Shown here one piece after another: positions 18,251-26,254 of a DNA stretch of 64,000 bases. Made by a program: the position numbers and the translations under genes. This stretch comes from Mucilaginibacter terrae (GTDB lineage Bacteria; Bacteroidota; Bacteroidia; Sphingobacteriales; Sphingobacteriaceae). The stretch spans positions 2,666,001 to 2,730,000 of the forward strand of contig NZ_JAVLVU010000001.1 of assembly GCF_031951985.1 (NCBI RefSeq), read 5' to 3'. Within the stretch, counting starts at the first letter, position 1; every line of letters starts with the position of its first letter. The notes below the pieces were generated by a model. It made no database searches, was not told where the DNA came from, and saw nothing but the letters and a program-made list of their open reading frames with translations.

Positions 18251-19966
18251 TTATTGAACGGTAAAATTAACAATGCGGCTGTTTCGGCCACCTAAAAACG
18301 GTGTAGTGCATAACGAAAATATGAGTTCATACTTGCCTTTTTTAGTTGGAGCCTTTGCCGCAAAAGTATAGTTTACTTTGTTATGCGGCGTAATCACAAT
18401 ATCATTAAAATTATGCGGAGCATATTCAAATATGCCATTATCGCCCTGGTAAAAACAGGCCACAAGCGTTACCTGGCTGCCTTGTTTTGGGTTAGCAAAG
18501 TTTACAAGAGTATTGTACGGATTAATAATTTGCAGATTAAATTTCATTAACTCACCCGGCCTCGCCGTTAGATCATACTTATCAGTGCGAATATCAACTT
18601 TCTGATAAGTGCGTACACTGTCAACCCAAAAGCCAAACCAAGTGTCTTTATCCGTTTTGATGCTGTCAGTTTCAGAGCCGCCTAAGCGATAAGGGGTGGT
18701 ATAAAAAGCGCGCTTGTTTTGCATGCTATCTTCAATGGGCCACATATCATATTGAGTGCGGCGATAGTTGGAGGCATCGTACGAAAACCCTTTTAAGCTG
18801 TGCGTATAATAATTGTATTTAGAGGCCGATTGAAAACCCACCGGCATGATCACGTAAGCATCGCCAACCTTCTTTTTAGTTTCCTGCGCCCATTCGTCGT
18901 AACCGTAATAAGTTTCTAAAAAGGCCAGCTTTTTAACAGCTGGGATGCCGGCAATAAGCACCAGCCTGAATACGATGATAAGTGCAGTATTGGCCAGTGC
19001 CAGTTTATACAGCCATTTTGGTTGAACCGGTGCGTCCGACAAGCGGATAAGCACCAACAGTATCAGCGGTACAAAGCCTATCAGCGTCCAGTGCGGTTGC
19101 ACGTTACCCTTAATGGTGTTGAACCAAAAGAAAGCAAAAATGCCTATACTGTTAAACAACAGGCAACGGGTAAAAGTACTGAGCGGCTTTTTGCCAAACC
19201 CGTAGTAAAACAAAAACCAGCCAATAAGCGGACCGGCAATTAATAATTGGCCGGGTATAAACTCAAACACACGCGCTGTGCTGAAAACATCGGCTGATGA
19301 ACGCTCGAACAAATGGTAGTTTACCGATGGATAGTTATGGTTGATTTGCCATAGAATATGCGGCAGATACAACAATGCCGCTACAACCGGTATAAGATAA
19401 AAAGATGGCCTTAACAGTATTTTAGAATTAGCCAGCAAGGTAAGCAGCAACACCAAAACGCCATGATATTTACTGTACAGCAACAAGGCTATTACCACCG
19501 CCAACAGCAAGGCGTAAGCCCAGTTATTTTTTTCGAGATAGTGCTGGTATACGTAGTAAAACAAAATGGTGAATAACAGCAAAGGCACATCGGGCGTGGT
19601 TATAAAACCGTAAATATGAAAAGCCAGCAAACCCGATACCAAGGCAACAAACCAACGGGCATCAGTATTGTACCGTTTAACAATTAGCCAAAGCAGGTAT
19701 ACCGATACTGTGCTCGATATTACGGTAAGCAGGCGTAAACCCAGTTCGGTTTGCATAATGCTATCACCCAGGCGGATGAACAGCGCCACCATAGGCGGAT
19801 GGTCATAATACCCCCAATCTAAAAAGCGCGAGTATATCCAGTAGTAAGCCTCATCTGGGTGAACGCCCAGCGTGGCAGCCTGCAGGGTGTTGAGCAACGT
19901 CCACCCGGCTAAAAAAAACAAGATGTACCGGTTAGCTTGTGCTTTACTCAGGCTGGTGTTGAACAT
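18251..19966 (-). CDS. GT39 (ArnT/PMT-like) membrane glycosyltransferase
   Basis: A 571-residue GT-C enzyme with about ten to twelve membrane spans and a C-terminal periplasmic domain. The catalytic Asp38-Glu39 lies in the first loop (GVHPDEAYYW), followed by YYDHPPM, the hallmark of ArnT/PMT_2 enzymes that move sugars from undecaprenyl-phosphate to lipid or protein on the outer face of the membrane. The frame stays open upstream to 20176, but that part is the 0.5-kb repeat read in frame. The ATG at 19966 (MFNTSLSKAQ) fits the family. The acceptor is unknown. Confidence 0.88.
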   Translation of the reverse strand: MFNTSLSKAQANRYILFFLAGWTLLNTLQAATLGVHPDEAYYWIYSRFLDWGYYDHPPMVALFIRLGDSIMQTELGLRLLTVISSTVSVYLLWLIVKRYNTDARWFVALVSGLLAFHIYGFITTPDVPLLLFTILFYYVYQHYLEKNNWAYALLLAVVIALLLYSKYHGVLVLLLTLLANSKILLRPSFYLIPVVAALLYLPHILWQINHNYPSVNYHLFERSSADVFSTARVFEFIPGQLLIAGPLIGWFLFYYGFGKKPLSTFTRCLLFNSIGIFAFFWFNTIKGNVQPHWTLIGFVPLILLVLIRLSDAPVQPKWLYKLALANTALIIVFRLVLIAGIPAVKKLAFLETYYGYDEWAQETKKKVGDAYVIMPVGFQSASKYNYYTHSLKGFSYDASNYRRTQYDMWPIEDSMQNKRAFYTTPYRLGGSETDSIKTDKDTWFGFWVDSVRTYQKVDIRTDKYDLTARPGELMKFNLQIINPYNTLVNFANPKQGSQVTLVACFYQGDNGIFEYAPHNFNDIVITPHNKVNYTFAAKAPTKKGKYELIFSLCTTPFLGGRNSRIVNFTVQ

Positions 19967-20031
19967 AGTATTGGGTAGATGGGGTAAAGTTAGGCAATTG
20001 TGCGCGAAGTTTGTCAGCTTACTGCTTATCA

Positions 20032-20505
20032 ACCGCTCATTGCCGCGGGGGCTACTACTTTTGTCTTGATACAAAAGATAGCAAAAAATCAAGTCACCTC
20101 CACAGTGCTTCGTTGTCACACATGGCCACCGCTGCAAAGCCGGGCAGCACCACGGGCTTTTTATCTTTTGCCCCACTTCGTTCGCTCTTGGGCCATTGCT
20201 TCAGCAAAATCTAAGAGGCCCTTGCCAACCGCACAGCCCATCATGTGCTGCCCCGCTTTCGCCCCGAAGCTGGGAGGTAACGAACTGCGAAAGAAATAGC
20301 CTACAAGGATAATAAGTTATATGCAAATTAAAAAGAGCGTTGGCTCGCCACAACGCCCGGCCAGGAGCTGCCTGTGGGGTGGAAGGGATCGTTGTGGATA
20401 GGCCCTTTTGTTACTTTTGGGGCTATGCCAAAATTGCGATAGCAATCATCCACACCCAAAACAAACAAAACGTGGAGAACTTTAGCCCCCGCGGCAATGA
20501 GCGGT
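20032..20505. mobile_element. Terminal-inverted-repeat element, 0.5 kb, intact copy (MITE-like)
   Basis: A perfect 23-bp inverted repeat bounds the element: 20032-20054 (starting ACCGCTCATTGCCGCG) and its complement at 20483-20505. GCTTATC flanks occur just outside both ends (20024-20030 and 20514-20520, inverted). The body contains small palindromes such as CTTTTGTCTTGATACAAAAG and no convincing gene. The left 245 bp and right 170 bp match the copy at 48195-48706. It appears to be a non-autonomous mobile element; no transposase for it is in the window. Confidence 0.8.
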
Positions 20506-20539
20506 AGATAATCGATAAGCTAACCAAGAAACAAATAAC

Positions 20540-21004
20540 CTACTTCCCAAACATTTCTTCAATAGCCTTGGTCCTGTACTTAAATATCTGCTCAATTTTT
20601 TTCTCAACCAATACCTTGTTGGCAAACAAACCTACAGGGCCATACCCAATGGCGTAATTTAAAATATCGGTCATGAGTACACCGCCTTCAACCTGTTTAA
20701 AATGGTGCTGGTGGTGCCAAAGGGCGTAGGGGCCAAAGCGCTGTTCGTCTACAAAGTAAACCTTGTCTTGCACGTGGGTAATTTCGGTCATCCAGTTAAG
20801 CTTTACGCCAAGGAGGGGCGATACTTTGTAAGTGATGATCATACCCGGATACATTTTAGTATCGGGTGTGTAGGATGAAGTAACGATAAACTTCATATCG
20901 GCCGGAGTTATCTTCTGCAAATTAAGCGGCGAAGAGAAGAAATCCCAGGCTTCGTCAATACTAATGGGGATGAATTGCTCCCAGCGGCGTTCGTATGTTT
21001 TCAC
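20540..21004 (-). CDS. SRPBCC family protein
   Basis: A 154-residue protein of the SRPBCC (START/Bet v1-like) fold. It begins MKTYERRWEQF with a GTG start, continues with PISIDEAWDFFSSPLNL and ends in a long helix, KTAxxEMFGK-like. Members bind small hydrophobic ligands; related ones are annotated as cell-division or epimerase partner proteins. No catalytic residues are expected. It lies 17 bases after the TlpA-like gene, so both share a transcript. Confidence 0.8.
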   Translation of the reverse strand: MKTYERRWEQFIPISIDEAWDFFSSPLNLQKITPADMKFIVTSSYTPDTKMYPGMIITYKVSPLLGVKLNWMTEITHVQDKVYFVDEQRFGPYALWHHQHHFKQVEGGVLMTDILNYAIGYGPVGLFANKVLVEKKIEQIFKYRTKAIEEMFGK

Positions 21005-21021
21005 AGATGCAAAACCAGTAA

Positions 21022-21552
21022 TTACGGTAATAGTTTTTTAAGGCGGGTATCTAATATTGCCAGCAGTTCGCTAAAATCCTTTTCGCTGTAACCTATGGAT
21101 TGATAAATGATCTTGCCGTTCTCATCCAGCACTACGTTACGCGGTATAGATTGCGTGGCAAACAGGCTGAATATCTTGCGGCCTTCGTCGGGCAGTATAT
21201 TAAAGGTGTAGCTGTTACTTTCTTTAAATGGAAGCACTTTTTCCCAGCCTTCTTCACGGCCAAAAGCCATGAGGGCAAATTTGGGGTTGTCTTTATACTT
21301 TTCCCAAATCTCCTTTTGCACCCGCGGAAACTCCTGACGGCATGGCGGGCACCAGGTGGCAAAAAAGTTTAGCAGCACTATTTTGCCCTTATAATCGGCA
21401 ATGGAGGCAGTTTTATCTTTATCCAGCTTAAACTCAAATGCCGGCACCTGCTGGCCAATTTTGGTTAAGGTAGATGCTTCTTCGGCGGAGGTTTGGGCGT
21501 TAGCGCCAAGAGTAATAACGGCTAAGGTTAGGAGCAAAAAAATCTTCTTCAT
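21022..21552 (-). CDS. Secreted TlpA-like thiol-disulfide oxidoreductase
   Basis: A 176-residue thioredoxin-fold protein with an export signal (1-20, ANA-Q). The redox motif WCPPC holds Cys68 and Cys71, and the cis-proline segment reads QSIPRNVV. It probably reduces or resolves disulfides in the periplasm, for example in cytochrome c maturation or stress response. The open frame reaches 21738, but the ATG at 21552 gives the clean signal peptide, and the upstream part is a palindromic repeat. Confidence 0.88.
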   Translation of the reverse strand: MKKIFLLLTLAVITLGANAQTSAEEASTLTKIGQQVPAFEFKLDKDKTASIADYKGKIVLLNFFATWCPPCRQEFPRVQKEIWEKYKDNPKFALMAFGREEGWEKVLPFKESNSYTFNILPDEGRKIFSLFATQSIPRNVVLDENGKIIYQSIGYSEKDFSELLAILDTRLKKLLP

Positions 21553-21638
21553 AAAACAGTAGTTTATGCAATATACTAAAATAACAGATTTATATACTGC
21601 TTTAGTAGAGTTTGCACGGTGTTGGGTATAAATTTCAC

Positions 21639-21746
21639 TTCCCCTCTTGAGAGGGGGCGGGCAGGAATGAGCAACGGCAGGGTGTGTCATTAGCAAACTT
21701 AACCTATCCCAAAGGACACACCTCTCCACCCCTCTCAAGAGGGGAA
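21639..21746. repeat. Palindromic repeat family C, copy 1
   Basis: Perfect 18-bp arms TTCCCCTCTTGAGAGGGG (21639-21656) and CCCCTCTCAAGAGGGGAA (21729-21746), with further matching inner blocks (GGTGTGTC and GACACACC). Each arm is itself a palindrome. It lies 27 bases after the YkuK stop and upstream of the TlpA-like gene. Confidence 0.75.
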
Positions 21747-21773
21747 TCGCACAAGCCCTTGTATTCTTTCGTG

Positions 21774-22247
21774 TTACTGCACCATTTTATTAGCGCAATA
21801 GCTGCTGGCAAAAGCTTCGGGCTTGGCCTTAAATACAAAGCCCATACTCAAAATATAACCCATGGCCTCGTGCAGGGCTTGGTTCGATTTAAACATGGGG
21901 TTGGTGTTTATGTCGGCATGTACTTCCAGGTCTACTTCATACAAATCCAGCAAATCGCAAAGGTGGTAAGCCGTGTCTATTGACTTTTGTACCTCGTTGA
22001 GCATACGCTCTTTGATGCTCATTTTTTTGGTGCTGCGCTCCTGGTGAATGAACATAAAACCACCGCGCTGCTCGCGCAAAAAAACAATTACGGTGGCAAA
22101 ATCGATCACCTCGCCCTTAACCTGCGAATCGGTGCCGATGCAAACTTTTAGCTTGTTGCCCAGGGCTGTTTCGCGTTCAATGGCTTGTTCAACTTCTTCG
22201 AGGATGGGGGTGCGCAGTATTTCACCGCTAAATTTTCTCCAGGTCAT
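21774..22247 (-). CDS. YkuK-family ribonuclease H-like protein
   Basis: A 157-residue cytoplasmic protein matching the YkuK/DUF458 family. VCIGTDSQVKG carries the first acidic residue of an RNase H-like fold and DLEVHADIN carries another. The family is predicted to be nucleases; activity has not, as far as I know, been shown. The gene has its own upstream gap and a family C palindrome after it. Confidence 0.8.
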   Translation of the reverse strand: MTWRKFSGEILRTPILEEVEQAIERETALGNKLKVCIGTDSQVKGEVIDFATVIVFLREQRGGFMFIHQERSTKKMSIKERMLNEVQKSIDTAYHLCDLLDLYEVDLEVHADINTNPMFKSNQALHEAMGYILSMGFVFKAKPEAFASSYCANKMVQ

Positions 22248-22481
22248 AAATTTACGTTGGGTTAAAATTTATAAATGACCTTATTAGGGTCTATAAAAAT
22301 AAGCGATAGTATTTCATATAAACGTAACGCTTATGTGATTTATTTGTTAACATTTATTTGGTTATCAACATATTGTGCGCAAGCGCAGATGCGGCGTGGC
22401 GATTATTTGCTTTACCTATTATAAGTAGTCTATTGTTTTATTGTAAGAGGTTATACATCTTTAACAAAAACTCTGTTACTC

Positions 22482-24530
22482 ATGAAAATTAATAAATGGT
22501 TAATACTGGCCGCGCCTGTGCTGGCTGCGGCTGCCTGCTCACAGCAGCCGAAAGATAAATCGGCCGAGGTTCCCAAACGCACCGTGTTCTTCGACAAAAC
22601 GGCTATGGATACCACCGTTAAGCCCGGCGATAACTTTTTTGAGTATGCCGGCGGCGCATGGCTCAAAAAAACCAAGATACCTGAGAGCGAAAGCGGCTGG
22701 GGTTCATTTTATACCCTGTACGATGATAACCTGAAAAATTTGCACCAGATTTTAGATGGCCTGGGCAAAACCGAGCATGATAAAGGCAGCAACGAACAAA
22801 AAGTAGCCGACCTGTACTCCAGCGGCATGGACACCGCCGCCATAGAAAAATTGGGTTATACCCCTATAAAACCTGTTTTAGATAAAGTAAAAGGCATTAA
22901 AGATTATAAAGAGCTGTTAGCCTACGTTGCCGACAGCTACAAAGACGGCGATGGCTACCTGATTGGCATGTATGTTGGGCCCGATGATAAAAACAGCACC
23001 AAAAACCTGGCTCAATTTAGCCAAAGCGGCTTAGGTATGCCCAACCGCGATTATTACTTCAAAACCGATTCGTCCTCAGTTAAAATACGTAAGGCTTATG
23101 TGGCTTATATAACAAAGCTGTTTACCCTTACCGGTACCGATGCTGCAACGGCTGCTAAAAATGCCGATGCTATTTTAAAGCTCGAAACCGAGATAGCCAA
23201 ATCGCACTCCACCCCGGTTGAACTGCGCGACCCGGTTAAAAACTACAATAAGTTTACGGTTGATGCCCTGCAGAAACAGGTGCCTGACATCGACATAAAA
23301 GACGTATTGAAACGTATGGGTATAAGTACCGATACCGTATTGGTTGGTCAGCCTAAATACTATACCGCGCTGGGCAAGTTGCTCAAAACTCAGCCTATTG
23401 AAGTTTGGAAAAACAAGATCATATTTACCAGAATACACGGTTCGGCTCCTTATTTAAGCAAAGCTTTCCGCGATGCGCGTTTCGACTTTTTTGGCCGCCA
23501 GTTAAACGGGCAAAAATCGCAGCAGGAACGCTGGAAAAATTTAGTTGAGGTTACCGATGGCGGCTTGGGTGATTTGCTGGGCCAGTTGTATGTAGAAAAA
23601 TATTTCCCGGCCGATGCTAAAAAGCGCATGCTCGATCTGGTGAATAACCTTCAGGATGTGTACCGCGGACGCATTCAAAAACTGGATTGGATGAGTGCCG
23701 AAACCAAGAAAAAGGCCGAGGACAAACTCAATGCCTTCACCAAAAAAATTGGCTATACCGATAAGTGGAAAAAGTATGATGACATCAGCATTGACAAAGG
23801 CGCTTACTATGCCAACATGCAGGCCATATCCAAACATGATTACAAAGAGCAATTGGAGAAAGTGAACAAACCGGTCGATAAGAGCGAGTGGGGCATGACA
23901 CCTCCAACCGTTAACGCTTACTACAACCCAAGCTTTAACGAGATCGTGTTCCCGGCGGGCATATTGCAGTTTCCGTTTTTTGATAAGGATGCCGATGATG
24001 CCATTAACTACGGCGCAATTGGTGCAGTAATTGGCCATGAAATGACCCACGGTTTTGATGACCAGGGCAGCCAGTACGATAAAGACGGCAACCTGAAAGT
24101 TTGGTGGACTAAAGATGATCAGGCCAAGTTTAAAGCCAAAACATCGGCCATGGCTACCCAATATAGCGGTTACACCATTCTGGATAATCAGCATGTGAAC
24201 GGTAACCTTACCCTGGGCGAAAACATTGCCGATAACGGCGGTGTGGCTATTGCCTACCAGGCGTTTAAGAATACACCGCAAGGCAAGGGCAATACCAAAA
24301 TTGACGGCTTAACCCCCGATCAGCGTTTCTTTTTGGCCTATGCACAAGTATGGCGCATAAAAAGCCGCGACGAACTGATGCGCACCCGCCTGAGCGTTGA
24401 CCCGCACTCGCCCGAAATGTACCGCGTAAACGGTCCGCTGAGTAATATTGATGCCTGGTACAAGGCCTTTGATATTAAACCGGGCGATAAGCTGTACAAA
24501 CCCGAAGACAAGCGTATAAAAATTTGGTAA
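22482..24530 (+). CDS. pepO: M13 family metallopeptidase (neprilysin/PepO-like) lipoprotein
   Basis: A 682-residue zinc endopeptidase with a lipoprotein signal (AAAACS, Cys19), so it is membrane-anchored. The motif VIGHEMTHGFDDQG carries His519, Glu520 and His523. GENIADNGG supplies the third ligand Glu580 and Asp584, and NAYYNP is the substrate-binding motif of M13. It cleaves peptides of moderate size in the periplasm or at the cell surface. It is monocistronic, closed by a strong terminator 24 bases downstream. Confidence 0.93.
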   Translation: MKINKWLILAAPVLAAAACSQQPKDKSAEVPKRTVFFDKTAMDTTVKPGDNFFEYAGGAWLKKTKIPESESGWGSFYTLYDDNLKNLHQILDGLGKTEHDKGSNEQKVADLYSSGMDTAAIEKLGYTPIKPVLDKVKGIKDYKELLAYVADSYKDGDGYLIGMYVGPDDKNSTKNLAQFSQSGLGMPNRDYYFKTDSSSVKIRKAYVAYITKLFTLTGTDAATAAKNADAILKLETEIAKSHSTPVELRDPVKNYNKFTVDALQKQVPDIDIKDVLKRMGISTDTVLVGQPKYYTALGKLLKTQPIEVWKNKIIFTRIHGSAPYLSKAFRDARFDFFGRQLNGQKSQQERWKNLVEVTDGGLGDLLGQLYVEKYFPADAKKRMLDLVNNLQDVYRGRIQKLDWMSAETKKKAEDKLNAFTKKIGYTDKWKKYDDISIDKGAYYANMQAISKHDYKEQLEKVNKPVDKSEWGMTPPTVNAYYNPSFNEIVFPAGILQFPFFDKDADDAINYGAIGAVIGHEMTHGFDDQGSQYDKDGNLKVWWTKDDQAKFKAKTSAMATQYSGYTILDNQHVNGNLTLGENIADNGGVAIAYQAFKNTPQGKGNTKIDGLTPDQRFFLAYAQVWRIKSRDELMRTRLSVDPHSPEMYRVNGPLSNIDAWYKAFDIKPGDKLYKPEDKRIKIW

Positions 24531-24554
24531 GCCAGGCGCTTCACCCCATATCGC

Positions 24555-24590
24555 AAAAAAGCGGATGCCAACCATGGCATCCGCTTTTTT
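24555..24590 (+). terminator. Strong terminator of the M13 peptidase gene
   Basis: A 16-bp perfect stem with a 4-base loop centred on GCGGATGCCA/TGGCATCCGC, flanked by six A and six T residues. It can work in both directions. Confidence 0.85.
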
Positions 24591-24619
24591 GTTTATACCT
24601 TTATATATAAGGCCCATCC

Positions 24620-24793
24620 ATGAAAACACCCCCGCAAAAAATACTATACCTCGCATTAGCAACAACCCTGCTTATGCTCAACAGCTGCTTTTTATTTAAC
24701 CGCAACCCCAACACGGCACAAAGGGGCAAACGCTTTCCGCATGACAGTGATAAACCTAAGCAGGAGGGAAAGAAGAAGGAAAACAATAATTAA
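24620..24793 (+). CDS. Small lipoprotein, 57 residues
   Basis: ATG at 24620 to TAA at 24793. The product begins MKTPPQKILYLALATTL and has a lipobox LNSC (Cys at residue 23), then a highly polar, Lys-rich tail ending KKKENNN. This is the form of the many tiny Bacteroidota lipoproteins without known function. It follows the M13 terminator by 29 bases and so needs its own promoter; TATACCTTTA just upstream is a weak candidate. Confidence 0.55.
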   Translation: MKTPPQKILYLALATTLLMLNSCFLFNRNPNTAQRGKRFPHDSDKPKQEGKKKENNN

Positions 24794-25000
24794 AACTATA
24801 TAAATTTGCTACTTGCCCTACACCATTAGCCGCAATTGCAAATTTAACATCTCTTTAAATTCTGTGTTTGTAATAAACAGCTTTACACAGGAATCAGAGA
24901 ATTACAACATTTATTCGCGTTAAACTTTGTTATACACCACCAAATTCGGAGCTTTCTGTGATATGTAACGCTCTTCAGAAAAAAACCGGAAGTAGCAATC

Positions 25001-25171
25001 TTATTTTCCGCCGGTGCGTACGTACATGTACACAATAGCAATTATTACGGTAAGGCCTAAAACTACAAGCCCGGTAATACCTTTCTTTTTGTCTTGCTTC
25101 ATTACCCAAAACAGTAGTCCTACCAACGGTAAAACAAATATCAGCCAAAAAATAAGTGATGGAATGCTCAT
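25001..25171 (-). CDS. Small two-helix membrane protein, 56 residues
   Basis: Minus strand, ATG at 25171, stop at 25001. Two hydrophobic segments (LIFWLIFVLPLVGLLFWV and GLVVLGLTVIIAIVYMYV) are joined by the basic hinge MKQDKKKG, so both ends probably face outward. It starts ten bases after the tsaD stop and is almost certainly on the same transcript. No family recognised. Confidence 0.65.
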   Translation of the reverse strand: MSIPSLIFWLIFVLPLVGLLFWVMKQDKKKGITGLVVLGLTVIIAIVYMYVRTGGK

Positions 25172-25181
25172 AAGTTATGTC

Positions 25182-26183
25182 TTAAAAAGGCATGCGGGCC
25201 AGTGGTGCCACATGCTGATCGGTAAAATCGTTTTTTAAAAATTTGTAATATCCGGCAACGGCAATCATGGCGGCATTATCGGTACAATACTCCATGCGGG
25301 GTATAAAAGTATTCCAACCGTGTTTTGCACCCAGCTCTTGCAAGCCCTGGCGCAAACCCGTATTGGCCGATACGCCTCCGGCCAGCGCAATATCTTTTAT
25401 GCCTAAATCTAACGCGGCTTTGCTCAGTTTATTGAGCAGTATGGTAACAATTCGGTGCTCTACCGAGGCGCAAATATCGGCCAGGTTATTTTGCACAAAG
25501 CCTGGAGTGGCGGCCTCATTTTTTTGAATGAAGTAGAGTATAGAAGTTTTTAAACCACTGAAACTGAAGTTATAGCCGGGTATCTGTGGTTCGGGAAACT
25601 GGTAGGCTTTAGGGTTACCTAACCTGGCATGCTTGTCAATAAGCGGTCCGCCGGGATAAGGCAGGCCGAGTATTTTACTGGTTTTATCCATGGCTTCGCC
25701 GGCGGCATCATCTTGTGTGTGCCCTATCACTTCCATATCAAAAAAATCCTTCACCAAAACTATTTGTGTGTGCCCGCCCGAAACGGTCAAACATAAGAAG
25801 GGGAATGTTGGTTTAGGTTCATCAATGAAGTGAGCCAAAATGTGAGCTTGCATGTGGTTTACCTCAATAAGCGGCAGGTTTTGGGCCAGCGCAAATGCCT
25901 TGGCAAATGATACCCCTACCAGCAACGAGCCTAAAAGGCCCGGACCCCGTGTAAAAGCTACCGCATCAATATCATTTTTGCTTACTTTTGCGTTAGATAT
26001 AGCTTGTTGTACAGCAGGAATTATATTTTGCTGATGAACCCTCGAGGCCAGCTCGGGCACAACGCCCCCGTAAGCCTCGTGTATAGTTTGATTGGCTATG
26101 ATGTTACTTAACATCACGCCATCTGCATACACCGCAGCCGAGGTTTCATCGCATGATGATTCTATTCCTAATATAACGGGCAT
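25182..26183 (-). CDS. tsaD: tRNA N6-adenosine threonylcarbamoyltransferase TsaD
   Basis: A 333-residue ASKHA-fold enzyme that, with TsaB and TsaE, transfers threonylcarbamoyl to A37 of ANN-decoding tRNAs. The opening MPVILGIESSCDETSAAV and the metal motif HMQAH (His110, His114) are diagnostic, as is SGGHTQIVLV. TAATTTTG (minus strand, 26206-26213) fits the Bacteroidota -7 box. The gene is divergent from the TamB-like gene and is followed by a 56-residue membrane protein. Confidence 0.97.
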   Translation of the reverse strand: MPVILGIESSCDETSAAVYADGVMLSNIIANQTIHEAYGGVVPELASRVHQQNIIPAVQQAISNAKVSKNDIDAVAFTRGPGLLGSLLVGVSFAKAFALAQNLPLIEVNHMQAHILAHFIDEPKPTFPFLCLTVSGGHTQIVLVKDFFDMEVIGHTQDDAAGEAMDKTSKILGLPYPGGPLIDKHARLGNPKAYQFPEPQIPGYNFSFSGLKTSILYFIQKNEAATPGFVQNNLADICASVEHRIVTILLNKLSKAALDLGIKDIALAGGVSANTGLRQGLQELGAKHGWNTFIPRMEYCTDNAAMIAVAGYYKFLKNDFTDQHVAPLARMPF

Positions 26184-26254
26184 TTAGTTACAGGGTTTTA
26201 AGCGGCAAAATTATCAAAAAAATACTCAAAATAACACTCGTACTGGTACTCATT

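Noticed and set aside
19967..20176. Longer N-terminus for the GT39 transferase
   Set aside because: The extra codons fall partly within the inverted-repeat element and lack family similarity. The ATG at 19966 begins the membrane protein correctly.
20000..20299. Open frames inside the 20032-20505 element
   Set aside because: They overlap the terminal repeat and run across the body of the element. A related frame in the copy at 48195 is interrupted, and no domain is visible.
23541..24281. A 246-residue minus-strand frame inside the M13 peptidase gene
   Set aside because: Shadow of a conserved gene; no signal or domain of its own.
24794..25000. Possible small RNA or gene in the gap before the tsaD operon end
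   Set aside because: It is AT-rich with no clear hairpin, promoter or reading frame, so nothing can be supported.
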